A stretch of 34,581 nucleotides of DNA from Desulfobacterales bacterium (GCA_026993265.1 JALWTY010000292.1:1-34581); one strand, 5' to 3'; counted from the stretch's first letter, positions 7,927 to 20,441 are shown. Notes: generated from the letters alone by a model not told the origin. Numbers and translations: made by a program.

Positions 7927-9702
7927 ATGTCCATACTCGCCTGGACCTACATCATGGTAGGCCTCACCTTCAGCATCTATATCGGCATCGCCTGGATTTC
8001 CAGGGTCAAGACAACCAAGGGATTCTACGTCGCGGGCGGCGGGGTCTCGCCCCTTGCCAACGGCATGGCCACCGCGGCCGACTGGATGAGCGCCGCGAGC
8101 TTCATCTCCATGGCCGGGCTCATCTCCTTCCTCGGCTACACCGGCTCCATCTACCTCATGGGCTGGACCGGCGGCTACGTGCTGCTCGCCCTGCTGCTCG
8201 CCCCATACCTCCGCAAGTTCGGCAAGTTCACCGTGCCGGACTTCGTCGGCGACCGCTACTACTCCGACGTGGCCCGCCTCGTGGCCCTGGTCTGCGCCAT
8301 CTTCGTCTCCTTCACCTATGTCGCGGGCCAGATGCGCGGCGTGGGCATCGTCTTCAGCCGCTTCCTCGAGGTGCCGGTCAACACCGGGGTCCTCATCGGC
8401 ATGGCCATCGTCTTCTTCTATGCCTCCCTCGGCGGCATGAAGGGCATTACCTACACCCAGGTGGCCCAGTACACCGTGCTCATCATCGCCTACCTGATCC
8501 CGGCCTTTGCCATCAGCAGCCAGATCACCGGGACGTTCATCCCCCAGATCGGTTTCGGCTCCACCATCGCCCAGGGGCAGGACACCGGCAAATACCTCCT
8601 CGAGACCCTCGACGCCCTCAACCGCGATCTCGGTTTCTCCGAGTACACCAAGGCGTTCGGGCCGGGCTCCAAGTCCATGCTCGACGTCTTCTGCATAACC
8701 ATGGCTCTTATGGTGGGTACCGCCGGCCTGCCGCACGTCATCATCCGCTTCTACACAGTACCCAACGTTCGTGGTGCCCGGCTTTCCGCCGGGTACGCCC
8801 TCCTCTTCATCGCCATCCTCTACACGACAGCGCCGGCGGTTGCCTCCTTTGCCCGTTACAACATGATCAACACCATCAGCAACAAGGAGTACGCCAAGGC
8901 CCCCTCCTGGATGAAGAACTGGGAAAAGACCGGCCTCATCGCCTGGGTGGACAAGAACGGCGACGGCGTCATCCAGTATGCGGCCGGCAAGCCCTTCAAG
9001 GGCAAGCCCAGGTTCACCGGCGAGACCGGCGTCCACGGCGAGCGGCTGCTTGCCAACGAGATGCTGCCCAACGCCAACGAGCTCTTCATCGACCGCGACA
9101 TCATGGTGCTGGCCAATCCGGAGATCGCCAACCTGCCAGCCTGGGTCATCGCCCTGGTGGCGGCCGGCGGGCTCGCCGCGGCCCTGTCAACCGCTTCCGG
9201 CCTGCTGCTCGTCATCAGCTCGTCCATCTCCCATGACCTCTACTACCGGCTGATAAACCGTCAGGCCACGGAGAAACAGCGGCTCACCCTCGGCCGGATC
9301 ATGATCGGGCTCGCGGTCATCGTCGCCGGATACTTCGGCATCAACCCGCCCGGCTTCGTCGCCCAGGTGGTGGCCTTCGCCTTCGGCCTTGCAGCGTCCT
9401 CGTTCTTCCCGATCATAGTGCTCGGCATCTTCTCCAAGCGCACCAACCGGGAAGGCGCCATCGCCGGCATGGTGGTGGGTATCACCTTCACCTTCCTGTA
9501 CATCGTCAATATCAAGTTCATGGGCGGCAAGCCCTGGTTCCTGGGGATCAGCGCCGAGGGCATCGGCACGGTGGGCATGATCCTCAACTTCATCGTCACC
9601 ACCGTGGTCTCGAAGCTCACCGCGCCGCCGCCGCAGGATGTTCAGGACCTGGTCGAGAGCATCCGCTATCCCCGCGGCGCCGGAGCCGCCACCGACCACT
9701 GA
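7927..9702 (+). CDS. Sodium:solute symporter family protein (acetate-type cation symporter)
   Basis: FYVAGGGVSPLANGMATAADWMSAASFI, LPHVIIRFYTVP, AAALSTASGLLLVISSSISHDLYY; SD AAGGAGCG. Confidence 0.9.
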   Translation: MSILAWTYIMVGLTFSIYIGIAWISRVKTTKGFYVAGGGVSPLANGMATAADWMSAASFISMAGLISFLGYTGSIYLMGWTGGYVLLALLLAPYLRKFGKFTVPDFVGDRYYSDVARLVALVCAIFVSFTYVAGQMRGVGIVFSRFLEVPVNTGVLIGMAIVFFYASLGGMKGITYTQVAQYTVLIIAYLIPAFAISSQITGTFIPQIGFGSTIAQGQDTGKYLLETLDALNRDLGFSEYTKAFGPGSKSMLDVFCITMALMVGTAGLPHVIIRFYTVPNVRGARLSAGYALLFIAILYTTAPAVASFARYNMINTISNKEYAKAPSWMKNWEKTGLIAWVDKNGDGVIQYAAGKPFKGKPRFTGETGVHGERLLANEMLPNANELFIDRDIMVLANPEIANLPAWVIALVAAGGLAAALSTASGLLLVISSSISHDLYYRLINRQATEKQRLTLGRIMIGLAVIVAGYFGINPPGFVAQVVAFAFGLAASSFFPIIVLGIFSKRTNREGAIAGMVVGITFTFLYIVNIKFMGGKPWFLGISAEGIGTVGMILNFIVTTVVSKLTAPPPQDVQDLVESIRYPRGAGAATDH

Positions 9703-9977
9703 TAAACCCGCAGAGGCAGCCACGGGCGGCGCGTCCGCCGCCCGTGCGCTCCCTCCTCCCCGGCCTGGCCGAGACTCAAAGGCCGGGGGGATATCCATGG
9801 GGCAGATTCCGCCTCACCCCGTGAAACCATGCTAAAGACCCAACGAAACAGCAGCGGCGTGATTTGACTTGACCGCGACAGTCCGGCTTCAGGTACAATC
9901 GTTTCATGATCCGCACCTGAACGTTCGTGCGCATATAGGCGAAAAAACAGAATCATTCCAAAAGAGAGGCAGATCCC

Positions 9978-11960
<1,983 letters not shown>

Positions 11961-11985
11961 CAACCGCCCGGGTCCGTGAGCTTAG

Positions 11986-12125
11986 CAGCCCGTTGAAAAA
12001 CGTAGCGAGCGCAGACGAGGCAAGGAAAAATCCGGCGAAAAAGCGCAGTTTACATAGGGTAAATGAGCATTTTGAGCCGGATTTTGACGCCGCATCGTCA
12101 AGCGCAGTAGTTTTTCAACGGGCTG
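11986..12125. mobile_element. MITE-like element family 1, copy 1
   Basis: CAGCCCGTTGAAAAAC...GTTTTTCAACGGGCTG TIRs; flanked by TTAG direct repeats (11982-11985, 12126-12129). Confidence 0.85.
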
Positions 12126-12177
12126 TTAGACAACGGGCCGGATGCGTATCAGGGAACAGCATCACTCCCGAAAACCC

Positions 12178-12218
12178 AAAAACCGGGTTCCGGCTTCCCT
12201 GCCGGGACCCGGTTTTTT
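12178..12218. terminator. Bidirectional rho-independent terminator between acs and mltB
   Basis: AAAAACCGGGTTCCGGCTTCCCTGCCGGGACCCGGTTTTTT hairpin with A-tract and T-tract. Confidence 0.8.
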
Positions 12219-12238
12219 ATGGCTCCAGTCTGTAACAA

Positions 12239-13291
12239 TCAGGACTTCTTGTCTTTGGCGCCGGCGGCCAGCCGCTGCGCGAGCAGGCTCACCGCCATGG
12301 CGTAGCGGTTGGAGTGGTTCCACTTGGTGATGGCCTGGAAATTGGGGTAGCCTGCCACATAGCGCATCCGGTCCGGCCCCTCCTCCAGTTTGACGATCGT
12401 CACCCGGCCGGTCACCGGCGCGGGCGGCAGCTCAACCTTCTGCAGGCGCGCAAGCTCCTGCCAGCCGATGAGCCCCCTGCGGCCGAGGGCGCAGACCTTC
12501 TCGAGCCGCGCGTCCCGCAGCCGTCCGCCAAGCTCCACGTAAACCGGCGCCCCGAACTTCCATTTGTAGCGGTGCAGGTAATTGGCGATGCTGGCGACGA
12601 TGTCGGCCACCGAGCTCCACACGTCGCGGCGGCCGTCGCCGTCGAAGTCGACCGCGTACTCGCGGAAGCTCGAGGGGATAAACTGGGTCTGGCCAAAGGC
12701 GCCGCCGTAGGAGCCGGTCACACCCCTGGGATCGATGCCGTTCTCCCGGCACAGAAGCAGAAAACTTATGAGCTGGCCGCGGTAGAACTCACTGCGGCGC
12801 GGATAGGCGTCGAACAGGGTGTTCAAGGTCTGGAAGATCCTGAAGGCCCCCTTGTGGCGGCCGTAGCCCGACTCGATCCCCCAGATGGCGACAAGGTACT
12901 GCCGCTCGACCCCGAAACGCTCCTCCACCCGATCAAGCAGACGGCGGTACATGCGCAGCTTTTCCCTGCCCTCCCTGACTACCGCGGGGGTGATGAACCT
13001 GGGCCAGTACTCGTACCATGGCCTGGCCTCCCATTGATGGTCCATCAGCTCGAGCACCCGGCGTTTTATCGTCACCCCCCTGAAGGTGTCGAGCAATTCC
13101 TTTCTGGCAAAGCCGTGTTTGCGCTCAAGCTCGGCAAAAAGATCCCGGTACCTCTGCGAACCAATGTCGATGGGCTGACCGTCGGTCACCATATCGGCGG
13201 CCAGTTTCCGGTTCTGCCCGGCGGCAAGGGGCGCGGGGACGGCAAGGATGGAGACGGCAAGGAAAAGGTAACACAGTGTCGCTATTCGCAT
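12239..13291 (-). CDS. mltB: Lytic murein transglycosylase B
   Basis: AIWGIESGYGRHKGAFRIFQTLNTL, GSYGGAFGQTQFIPSSFREYAVDFDGDGRRDVW; likely start MRIATLCYL with signal peptide. Confidence 0.88.
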   Translation of the reverse strand: MRIATLCYLFLAVSILAVPAPLAAGQNRKLAADMVTDGQPIDIGSQRYRDLFAELERKHGFARKELLDTFRGVTIKRRVLELMDHQWEARPWYEYWPRFITPAVVREGREKLRMYRRLLDRVEERFGVERQYLVAIWGIESGYGRHKGAFRIFQTLNTLFDAYPRRSEFYRGQLISFLLLCRENGIDPRGVTGSYGGAFGQTQFIPSSFREYAVDFDGDGRRDVWSSVADIVASIANYLHRYKWKFGAPVYVELGGRLRDARLEKVCALGRRGLIGWQELARLQKVELPPAPVTGRVTIVKLEEGPDRMRYVAGYPNFQAITKWNHSNRYAMAVSLLAQRLAAGAKDKKS

Positions 13292-13451
13292 TTTCTTGAT
13301 GGGGATACCGGTGTGCCTGGTTGGTTTGAGGACGCCTTGCAGCCCGTTGGCCACGCAGCGATCTTTTTTAAACGGGATGTTTCAGGGCTGAACGCAGCCT
13401 TCCGCCAGTATAACCGGACGCGGCCGGGAAATAAAGCCGAACAGAAACCGC

Positions 13452-15695
13452 TCAATCCGCGGAGATACGCACCCCACGACCGATTCCGGAAAGAGAGACG
13501 ACCAGCATGAGCCTGCGGCCGCCGCTGTCCTGGCCCGCCTCGAGAGATATCCCCCAGCATCCCGGTTCATAGGTGATCGAAGCGGTTTCCCGCACCTTGT
13601 GGTCATAGAGGAACGACTCCACGGTCTCGTAGGCCAGGATAATCCGCTGCCAGGGCCGCAACCGCAGGCTCGCGGTCAGGTCGCGGGCGGAAGCGGACTC
13701 GGCGTAGTTGAGGCTTATGCGGTTGTCCCCCTTCCGATAACGTCCCTCAACCGTGGTCCGGGTCACATGCTCGCCGTACATGTTCAGCGCGGCCTGGTAC
13801 CTGAAATAGAAACGGTCCGCAGGGAAAAGCTCGAGATCGCATTCGAGATCGCCAAGGGGGCGGCGGGGGGTGGCGGGATCGTCGCGCCTGGCCTCGATAA
13901 TATCGTATTTCTGGGAAAACTTGAGCCGGGCCGCAAGTCTTTCTCCCCTGCCATCCTTGCCCGCGATCCAGAAATAGTTGTTCAGCTCCCAGGCCGCCTG
14001 GTTGACGTCGGCCATCGCGTCGTCGGCGTCGAGCGCCATGACCTCGCCGCGGCCGTCCGCGTCCTGGAACGAATAGACCAGGTTGGGCCTGACGCCGTGC
14101 CGAAAGCCCGCTCCAGGGTAATCGCGGCTGAAGGTGGCGGCCATGTTGGCCCTGGCCGAAACGCCGTGGCGCTCGTAACCGCCGCTTTCTCCGGCTGCGT
14201 CTCCGTGGTATTCCACCCGGTAAAGCCGCTCGTCCGCGCCAAGTGCGATCCTGCCCTCGAAAAGTTTCCAGGGGAAAGGCGCGACCAGCTCCGGCCGCAG
14301 GTACATCCGCTGATATCCGCTTCCCTGGCGACGGTAATAATTATGATAATCCGCGGCCAGGGCCAGGGTGGCCTCCGGCAGCAGCGCAGGCATCCGAAGG
14401 TCGGCCGAAAGGTGCGGCAGGGTATGGAGAGCCTCGCCCGGCCTCTCCTCTTCCTCGAGATCGTCAACAACAACGGCCTGAATTCCGGCAAAACCGTATT
14501 TCCCCCGCCCCTGGACGCCGGCGATGTTCTCGCGCATGGCCAGGCCCGGATCCTGGTAGGCGGAGTTGAACATGGCCAGGCTCTGTTTCACCGATTTTTC
14601 GAACCCGTCAGCGCCGTCGCGGAACTCCAGGATCACGTCCTGGTCGGAAGCGGCGTCGATATCGGCCACGAAATCCGCAAAGCGGCCAAGGCTGCGCTCC
14701 AGCTTGCCCCGCAGCCACCAGCGGTCGTGGCGGGTCCGCAGGACGCCATCGCTGCGGTAGTCGCCGTCTGTGGCAGGGTTCTCCTCCGCGGTGCGGTCGT
14801 GAAGGCAGCTCAAGGCCACAAGCCCGGCGCTTTCCGCGCCGCGAAAACGGGCCTCGAGGCCGAGCGAGGGCCCGCGTTTTTCATGGTATCCCGGAAACAG
14901 GGTGAAATCGGCGCTCGGCGAGACGTTGACGAAAAACGGGGCCGCAAACGCGACGCCGTCGCGGCTCGAGCTTGAGATCCAGGGAAAGAGGAAACCGGTC
15001 TGCCTGGTGGTCTTGGCCGGAAGCGCAAGCCAGGGGATATAGAAGACCGGAACGCCGCGGACCCTGAAGGTGACGTGGGTGAGAAAGGCATACCCGTCAA
15101 CGGTGATGCGGCCCCGGCCCGCGCCAAAGGCCCAGTCCGGCGCGGACGACGGCCCGAACCGGCAGGTGGACAGGGTGAGGTCACGGAACCGCCACAGGGT
15201 TCCGCCGATCCGCTTCATATCCCCGGCTTCGACGTACAGGTGGGCGGGATCGTAATAGAGAAGGCCGTTTTTCAGGACGATATCGCCGCTGTCAAGGTCG
15301 ATTTCGGCGTAGTCAGCGGTCAGGCGGTCGTCCTTCTGGCGCACCTCCACCCGGCCGCGGGCCTCGACCCTGGCGTTCTTCCGGTCGTATACCACCCGGT
15401 CCGCACGGATCACGGCGTCGCCCCTGACCGGCCGCATCTCCACCTCGCCGGTGGCGGTCACCACCCCGGCGGCCGAACTCTCCATCTGCCCGGCCTCGAC
15501 GCGCCAGCCGCCCCGGCCTTCCCCGGCCGCGGCCGCGGCCGGAAAGAATACGCAGACGAGCATCAGGAAGACCGCCGCAGCATCAAACCTTCCACCTGAC
15601 AACCAGTCGAAGAATGCAACGCGGGCTGTCAGCCATTGAGAAGGGCATGGAACGCCTCTTGCGGGCCCATCAACAATGGAGCAGATCTTTTTCAT
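13452..15695 (-). CDS. lptD: LPS-assembly protein LptD (OstA family)
   Basis: OstA-like N-domain (ATGEVEMRPVRGDAVIRADRVVYDRKNARVEARGRVEVRQKDDRLTADYAEID) followed by long beta-barrel-like region; VPVFYIPWLALP. Confidence 0.85.
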   Translation of the reverse strand: MKKICSIVDGPARGVPCPSQWLTARVAFFDWLSGGRFDAAAVFLMLVCVFFPAAAAAGEGRGGWRVEAGQMESSAAGVVTATGEVEMRPVRGDAVIRADRVVYDRKNARVEARGRVEVRQKDDRLTADYAEIDLDSGDIVLKNGLLYYDPAHLYVEAGDMKRIGGTLWRFRDLTLSTCRFGPSSAPDWAFGAGRGRITVDGYAFLTHVTFRVRGVPVFYIPWLALPAKTTRQTGFLFPWISSSSRDGVAFAAPFFVNVSPSADFTLFPGYHEKRGPSLGLEARFRGAESAGLVALSCLHDRTAEENPATDGDYRSDGVLRTRHDRWWLRGKLERSLGRFADFVADIDAASDQDVILEFRDGADGFEKSVKQSLAMFNSAYQDPGLAMRENIAGVQGRGKYGFAGIQAVVVDDLEEEERPGEALHTLPHLSADLRMPALLPEATLALAADYHNYYRRQGSGYQRMYLRPELVAPFPWKLFEGRIALGADERLYRVEYHGDAAGESGGYERHGVSARANMAATFSRDYPGAGFRHGVRPNLVYSFQDADGRGEVMALDADDAMADVNQAAWELNNYFWIAGKDGRGERLAARLKFSQKYDIIEARRDDPATPRRPLGDLECDLELFPADRFYFRYQAALNMYGEHVTRTTVEGRYRKGDNRISLNYAESASARDLTASLRLRPWQRIILAYETVESFLYDHKVRETASITYEPGCWGISLEAGQDSGGRRLMLVVSLSGIGRGVRISAD

Positions 15696-15763
15696 CCGTT
15701 CACCGGCGGCGGTTCAGGCAGATCCTTCCAGCCCGGCCGCGGCCTTGCGCGAGAAAAGACGGC

Positions 15764-17428
15764 TCACTTCTTCAAGACCGCGCCGGTGGCCCCGGAGGTC
15801 ACCATCGCTGCATACCTGGCCGCGTACCCGCTGGTGATGTTGGGTGCGGGCGGCTGCCACCGGCTGCGCCGTTTTTCCAGTTCAGCCTCGTCCACCTCCA
15901 GGGTCATGGTCCGGGCCGGGATGTCGATGGCGATGATATCTCCTTCATGGACCAGGGCGATGGGGCCGCCGTCGGCCGCCTCGGGCGAGACGTGGCCGAT
16001 GCAGGCGCCCTGGGTGCCGCCGCTGAAACGGCCGTCGGTGAGCAGGGCCACGCTCTTGCCAAGGCCCATGCCGATGATGGCCGAGGTGGGCGAGAGCATC
16101 TCCGGCATGCCGGGGCCTCCCCTGGGGCCGCAGTAGCGGATGACCACCACGTCGCCCTCCTTTATCCGGCCGCCGAGGATGGCCTCCTGGGCCTCCTCCT
16201 CGGAGTTGTAGACCCGGGCCGGGCCGCGGTGGCGCATCATCTCCGGCGCCACGGCCGACTGCTTGACCACCGCGCCGTCAGGGGCGAGGTTGCCGCGGAG
16301 AATGGCGATACCGCCCTCGCGGTGATAGGGGTCGTCCACGGCGCGGATGATCTCCGGATCGCATATCCGCACGCCCTCGAGGTTTTCTTCCAGGGGCCGG
16401 CCGGTGACGGTCATCACGCCGAGGTTGACCGCGCAGCCGCCGCGGGCCAGCTCGGCAAGCACCGCAGGCACGCCGCCGGCCTCGTCGAGCTGCTGCATGC
16501 TGTGGGGACCGCCGGGGATCAGGCTTGCGATATGGGGGGTTCTCGCGCTCACCTCGTTGAAGGCGTCAAGGGGCAGATCGACGCCCGCCTCGCTTGCAAT
16601 CGCCGGAACGTGGAGCACGGTGTTGGTGGAGCAGCCCAGGGCCATGTCCACGGCCATGGCGTTCTCAAAGGCCTCGCGGGTGGCGATGTCGCGCGGTTTT
16701 ATGTCCCTTTCCACCAGGTTCATCACTGCCATGCCCGCATGCTTTGCCAGCCGGATGCGGGCGGCCGAGACCGCGGGCACGGTGCCGTTGCCGGGCAGGG
16801 CCAGACCTATGGCCTCGGCCAGGCAGTTCATGGAGTTGGCGGTGAACATCCCGGCGCAGGAGCCGCAGCCTGGACAGGCGGAACTCTCCAGCTCACAGAG
16901 TTCGGACTCGTCCATCTGCCCGGACTTGACCCGGCCCACTCCCTCGAAGACGCTGACCAGGTGGACGTCGCGGCCCCGGTGGCGGCCGGTGAGCATGGGG
17001 CCGCCGCTGACCACCACCGCCGGGATGTTCAGCCTGAGCATGGCCATTATCATTCCCGGGGTGATCTTGTCGCAGCTCGGCACCAGCACCAGGCCGTCAA
17101 ATGGATGGGCCTGGGCCATGATCTCCACCGAGTCGGCGATCACCTCCCGGCTCGCCAGGGAATACTTCATGCCCTTGTGATTCATGGCAATGCCGTCACA
17201 GACGCCGATGGTGCCGAAGGCCACCGGGGTGCCGCCGGCCATGCGGATGCCGGCCTTGACCGCATCCACGATCCGGTCGAGGTGGATGTGACCGGGGATG
17301 ATCTCGTTGTGGGAATGGGCGACGCCGATTATGGGACGGGATATCTCTTCATCGGTGTAGCCCATGGCCTTGAACAGGGAACGGTGCGGGGCGCGTTCGA
17401 GCCCCTTTTTCATCAGGTCGCTTCGCAT
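15764..17428 (-). CDS. ilvD: Dihydroxy-acid dehydratase
   Basis: [71 protein letters not shown]. Confidence 0.95.
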   Translation of the reverse strand: MRSDLMKKGLERAPHRSLFKAMGYTDEEISRPIIGVAHSHNEIIPGHIHLDRIVDAVKAGIRMAGGTPVAFGTIGVCDGIAMNHKGMKYSLASREVIADSVEIMAQAHPFDGLVLVPSCDKITPGMIMAMLRLNIPAVVVSGGPMLTGRHRGRDVHLVSVFEGVGRVKSGQMDESELCELESSACPGCGSCAGMFTANSMNCLAEAIGLALPGNGTVPAVSAARIRLAKHAGMAVMNLVERDIKPRDIATREAFENAMAVDMALGCSTNTVLHVPAIASEAGVDLPLDAFNEVSARTPHIASLIPGGPHSMQQLDEAGGVPAVLAELARGGCAVNLGVMTVTGRPLEENLEGVRICDPEIIRAVDDPYHREGGIAILRGNLAPDGAVVKQSAVAPEMMRHRGPARVYNSEEEAQEAILGGRIKEGDVVVIRYCGPRGGPGMPEMLSPTSAIIGMGLGKSVALLTDGRFSGGTQGACIGHVSPEAADGGPIALVHEGDIIAIDIPARTMTLEVDEAELEKRRSRWQPPAPNITSGYAARYAAMVTSGATGAVLKK

Positions 17429-17542
17429 TTTATCTGTACTCCCGGACGGTTACGGTTTAACATCGAGGCAGGCGGCCCGCAGACGGCGGACGTGCTGCCG
17501 CAGGCAAGCGCGAAAAAACGATTTAATCTCAAGGAGTTTCGG

Positions 17543-18502
17543 GTGTCAAGCAATAGCCGCAGCGGCAAGAGCCCAAAAGGCGTCATATTCGGCCCGGTAT
17601 CATCGCGGCGGCTGGGGCTTTCCCTGGGGATAGACCTGCTCCCGGCCAAGGTGTGCTCGCACGACTGCGTCTACTGCGAGGTGGGGCGGACCACGCTCCA
17701 CACCTGCGAACGCCGGGAGTACATCCCCACCTCCAGGATCGTCGGGGAGCTGGAAAACTTCCTCACCGCCCCGTTCTGCGCGCCCGACTGCTTCACCATA
17801 ACCGCATCGGGCGAACCGACCCTGCACTCGGGCTTCGGCCGGATAATCAGGCTGCTGAAGGAAAAAGCCGGCCGGCCGGTGGTGGTGCTGACCAATGCCA
17901 CCACCATCACCGACGCGGAAATCCGCAGATCTCTCTGCCTGGCCGACATCGTGGTTCCCTCGCTCGACGCGGCGAGCGAGACGGCGTGGCGCAGGGTGAA
18001 CCGCCCGGCCCGCGGATGCCCGGCTCCTGCTGAGGTCATCGACGGCCTCGCCCGTTTCCGGCAGGAGTACGGCGGCGAGATTTGGCTTGAAATTCTCCTG
18101 GTAAAGGGGCTAAATGACAGCGAAGCCGAACTTGCGGCCCTGGCCCGGGCCGCGTCCACGATAAGACCGGACCTGGTGCAGCTCAACACCGTGGTCCGCC
18201 CCCCCGCGCTCGACACCGCCTTTCCCTTGTCCGCAGACGACCTTAACAGGGCGGGCAGACATTTCCCCGGCAGGGTCGAGGTCATTGCCGCTCCCAGGAT
18301 AAAAGGCCGCGGCGGCGGCGAAGCGGACATCGAGCGCCGCATCACCGGGATGGTTTCGCGCCGCCCATGTCCGGCGGAGGAGATCGCGCAGGCCCTCGGA
18401 CTTGCGCTGCCGCGGGTTGAACCCATGCTTGCCGCGCTCGTCGGGGAGGGCAGGATAAGGGAAAAGAAACATCAAGGCCGGAGATTCTTTGTTAATGTCT
18501 GA
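17543..18502 (+). CDS. Radical SAM protein
   Basis: CSHDCVYC (CX3CX2C), TITASGEPTLH; GTG start at 17543 with SD AAGGAG at 17531; upstream part of the track ORF is antisense to ilvD. Confidence 0.85.
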   Translation: MSSNSRSGKSPKGVIFGPVSSRRLGLSLGIDLLPAKVCSHDCVYCEVGRTTLHTCERREYIPTSRIVGELENFLTAPFCAPDCFTITASGEPTLHSGFGRIIRLLKEKAGRPVVVLTNATTITDAEIRRSLCLADIVVPSLDAASETAWRRVNRPARGCPAPAEVIDGLARFRQEYGGEIWLEILLVKGLNDSEAELAALARAASTIRPDLVQLNTVVRPPALDTAFPLSADDLNRAGRHFPGRVEVIAAPRIKGRGGGEADIERRITGMVSRRPCPAEEIAQALGLALPRVEPMLAALVGEGRIREKKHQGRRFFVNV

Positions 18503-20366
18503 GAACAATGAAAAGGAAAACGGGAAATCGGTATTCGCCAAAATAAGCAATATCAGCAGGTGGCTCACCGGTTCCAGGGAGGAAAAGGTGGACCGGGAAG
18601 ACGAATCCGGAGCGGAAAAGCCGGAAGAAACATCCGCAAAAGAGACGGCAAAGGCCCCTAACAGCGGCGGTCAGTCCAGAAAACGGAAAAGGCCGGCCCG
18701 CAGGCGGAGCGCGTCCCAGAAAAAACAGGACGCAAAGGAGAAACCGGCTGAAAAGACGGAAAACGGCGGCGGCAGTCAGGAGAAAACGCAGACCGAGCGC
18801 CAGGGGCGGAAAAAGACCGGCAGGACCAGAACGAAAAAGCCGGAAGAAACCGCTGAGGCCTCCCGCGCCCCAACCTTCTGCAAGCTCCTCATCAACACCG
18901 ACGAGCCCGAGGAATGCCGCATCGCCCTGGTCGAGGACGGCCGGGTGGAGGCCTTCAACCTCCAGTCGGTGATGTACACCCAGACCCGCGGCAACATCTA
19001 CAAGGGCAGGGTGACGGCGGTGGAGCCCAGCCTCCAGGCCGCCTTCGTCGATATCGGCGAGGAGAGAAACGGCTTTCTCCCCTTGAGCGAGATCCACCCC
19101 GAATACTACGCCGACCCGTCCCTGAAGGAGAAAAGGGGCAGGGATCTGCGCATAGACCAGGTGATAAAGCGGGGCCGGGAGGTGCTGGTCCAGGTGGTCA
19201 AGGAGGCCACCGGCAACAAGGGCGCGAGCATCACCACCTACCTGTCCATACCGGGCCGTTTCCTTGTGCTGATGCCGGGCAGCGATTCCGCCGGGATCTC
19301 CAAGAAGATCGACGACGAAAAACAGCGGGACAAGCTGCGGGCGATGATGAAGAGCTTCGACATCCCGGAAGGGATCGGCTACATCGTCAGGACCGCAAGC
19401 CAGGGGTTGACCAAGAGCGCCCTGTCCCGCGATCTCAAGTTCCTCCTGAAACTTTGGGAAGAGATCCGCGAGCGCGGCCGCAAAAACCAGAAGCCCGGCC
19501 TCATCCACCGGGAGCAGGACGCCATCGCCCGTTTTCTCCGCGACCATTTCTCCGAAAACATCCAGGAGATCGTGGTTGACAGCGAAGACGCCCTGCGCCA
19601 GGTAAACGAGTTTCTCGAACTGATGCCGCCGGGACGCAAGAAGAAGGTGCGGGCCAGGCTGCACCGCGACTCGCGGCCGATATTCAACTATTACGGCATT
19701 GAAAAACAGATCGAGCAGATCTACCAGCCGCAGGTGCCCCTGCCCTCGGGCGGCTCCATCGTAATCACCCCAACCGAGGCCCTGGTGGCGATCGACGTCA
19801 ACTCCGGCAGCACCGACCGCGGCGGCAATTTCGAGGACTCCATCTTCCAGGCCAACATGGAAGCGGCCGAGGAACTGGCCCGGCAGCTGCGGCTGCGCGA
19901 CCTTGGCGGCCTGATCGTGGTCGACTTCATCGATATGCGCGACAACGCCAACAAACGCGCAGTTGAGCGCCATCTCAAGGCCTGCCTGAAACGGGACAAG
20001 GCCAAGACCGACACCAGCCCTATCTCCAAGTTCGGCCTCCTGCAGATATCGCGGCAGAAGATATCCGCGCCGGTGGAAAAGGGCGCCTACCGCATCTGCG
20101 AACACTGCCGCGGCCGCGGCCTGGTGCGCTCGGCCGAGGCCCTGGCCCTGTCATTCCTGCGCCGCATCCAGACCGGCGCGTCCGACAAGGGGGTGAAGGA
20201 AGTCCGCTGCCGCCTGCCGCTCGAGGTGGCCGAATACCTGCAGAACCGCAAACGCAGGGAACTGGCCGAACTTGAGAACAGGTACCAGGTGGAAATCGAG
20301 ATCAGCGGCGAGCCCGATCTTCTGCCCTCGAAGAGCAAGGTGGAGTTCGTCCGGGATAAACGCTGA
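18495..20366 (+). CDS. rng: Ribonuclease E/G family protein with N-terminal basic low-complexity extension
   Basis: LLINTDEPEECRIALVEDGRVEAF, NIYKGRVTAVEPSLQAAFVDIG, VAIDVNSGSTDRG, GGLIVVDFIDM, CEHCRGRG. Confidence 0.88.
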   Translation: MSENNEKENGKSVFAKISNISRWLTGSREEKVDREDESGAEKPEETSAKETAKAPNSGGQSRKRKRPARRRSASQKKQDAKEKPAEKTENGGGSQEKTQTERQGRKKTGRTRTKKPEETAEASRAPTFCKLLINTDEPEECRIALVEDGRVEAFNLQSVMYTQTRGNIYKGRVTAVEPSLQAAFVDIGEERNGFLPLSEIHPEYYADPSLKEKRGRDLRIDQVIKRGREVLVQVVKEATGNKGASITTYLSIPGRFLVLMPGSDSAGISKKIDDEKQRDKLRAMMKSFDIPEGIGYIVRTASQGLTKSALSRDLKFLLKLWEEIRERGRKNQKPGLIHREQDAIARFLRDHFSENIQEIVVDSEDALRQVNEFLELMPPGRKKKVRARLHRDSRPIFNYYGIEKQIEQIYQPQVPLPSGGSIVITPTEALVAIDVNSGSTDRGGNFEDSIFQANMEAAEELARQLRLRDLGGLIVVDFIDMRDNANKRAVERHLKACLKRDKAKTDTSPISKFGLLQISRQKISAPVEKGAYRICEHCRGRGLVRSAEALALSFLRRIQTGASDKGVKEVRCRLPLEVAEYLQNRKRRELAELENRYQVEIEISGEPDLLPSKSKVEFVRDKR

Positions 20367-20441
20367 GGGAGGATGAAAAATGACCCGCGGGCCGGTCATC
20401 GGCGCCGCGGGTCATGACAGCTTCCGCCACTCCTGACGGGC

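Noticed and set aside
7525-9036. 503-aa minus-strand ORF opposite the symporter
   Set aside because: Antisense shadow of the symporter coding frame; repetitive GDE/AEG composition.
9721-9746. CACGGGCGGCGCGTCCGCCGCCCGTG hairpin after the symporter as a terminator
   Set aside because: Strong stem but no T-tract follows on either strand; could be a stem-loop but not supported as an intrinsic terminator.
11993-12235. Small ORFs MKNVASADEARKNPAKKRSLHRVNEHFEPDFDAASSSAVVFQRAV... (also at 26628 and 32766)
   Set aside because: Translations of the family 1 repeat itself; they recur only because the DNA repeat recurs.
12632-12680. DFDGDGRRDVW EF-hand-like motif in MltB
   Set aside because: Calcium-binding EF-hand-like loop is an established feature of MltB/Slt35-type enzymes, so not unusual.
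15614-17540. 962-aa ORF upstream extension (15614-17540 +)
   Set aside because: It is antisense to ilvD and low-information ([13 protein letters not shown]-type) sequence. The radical SAM protein begins at the GTG at 17543 with its own SD; the long open frame is a high-GC artefact.
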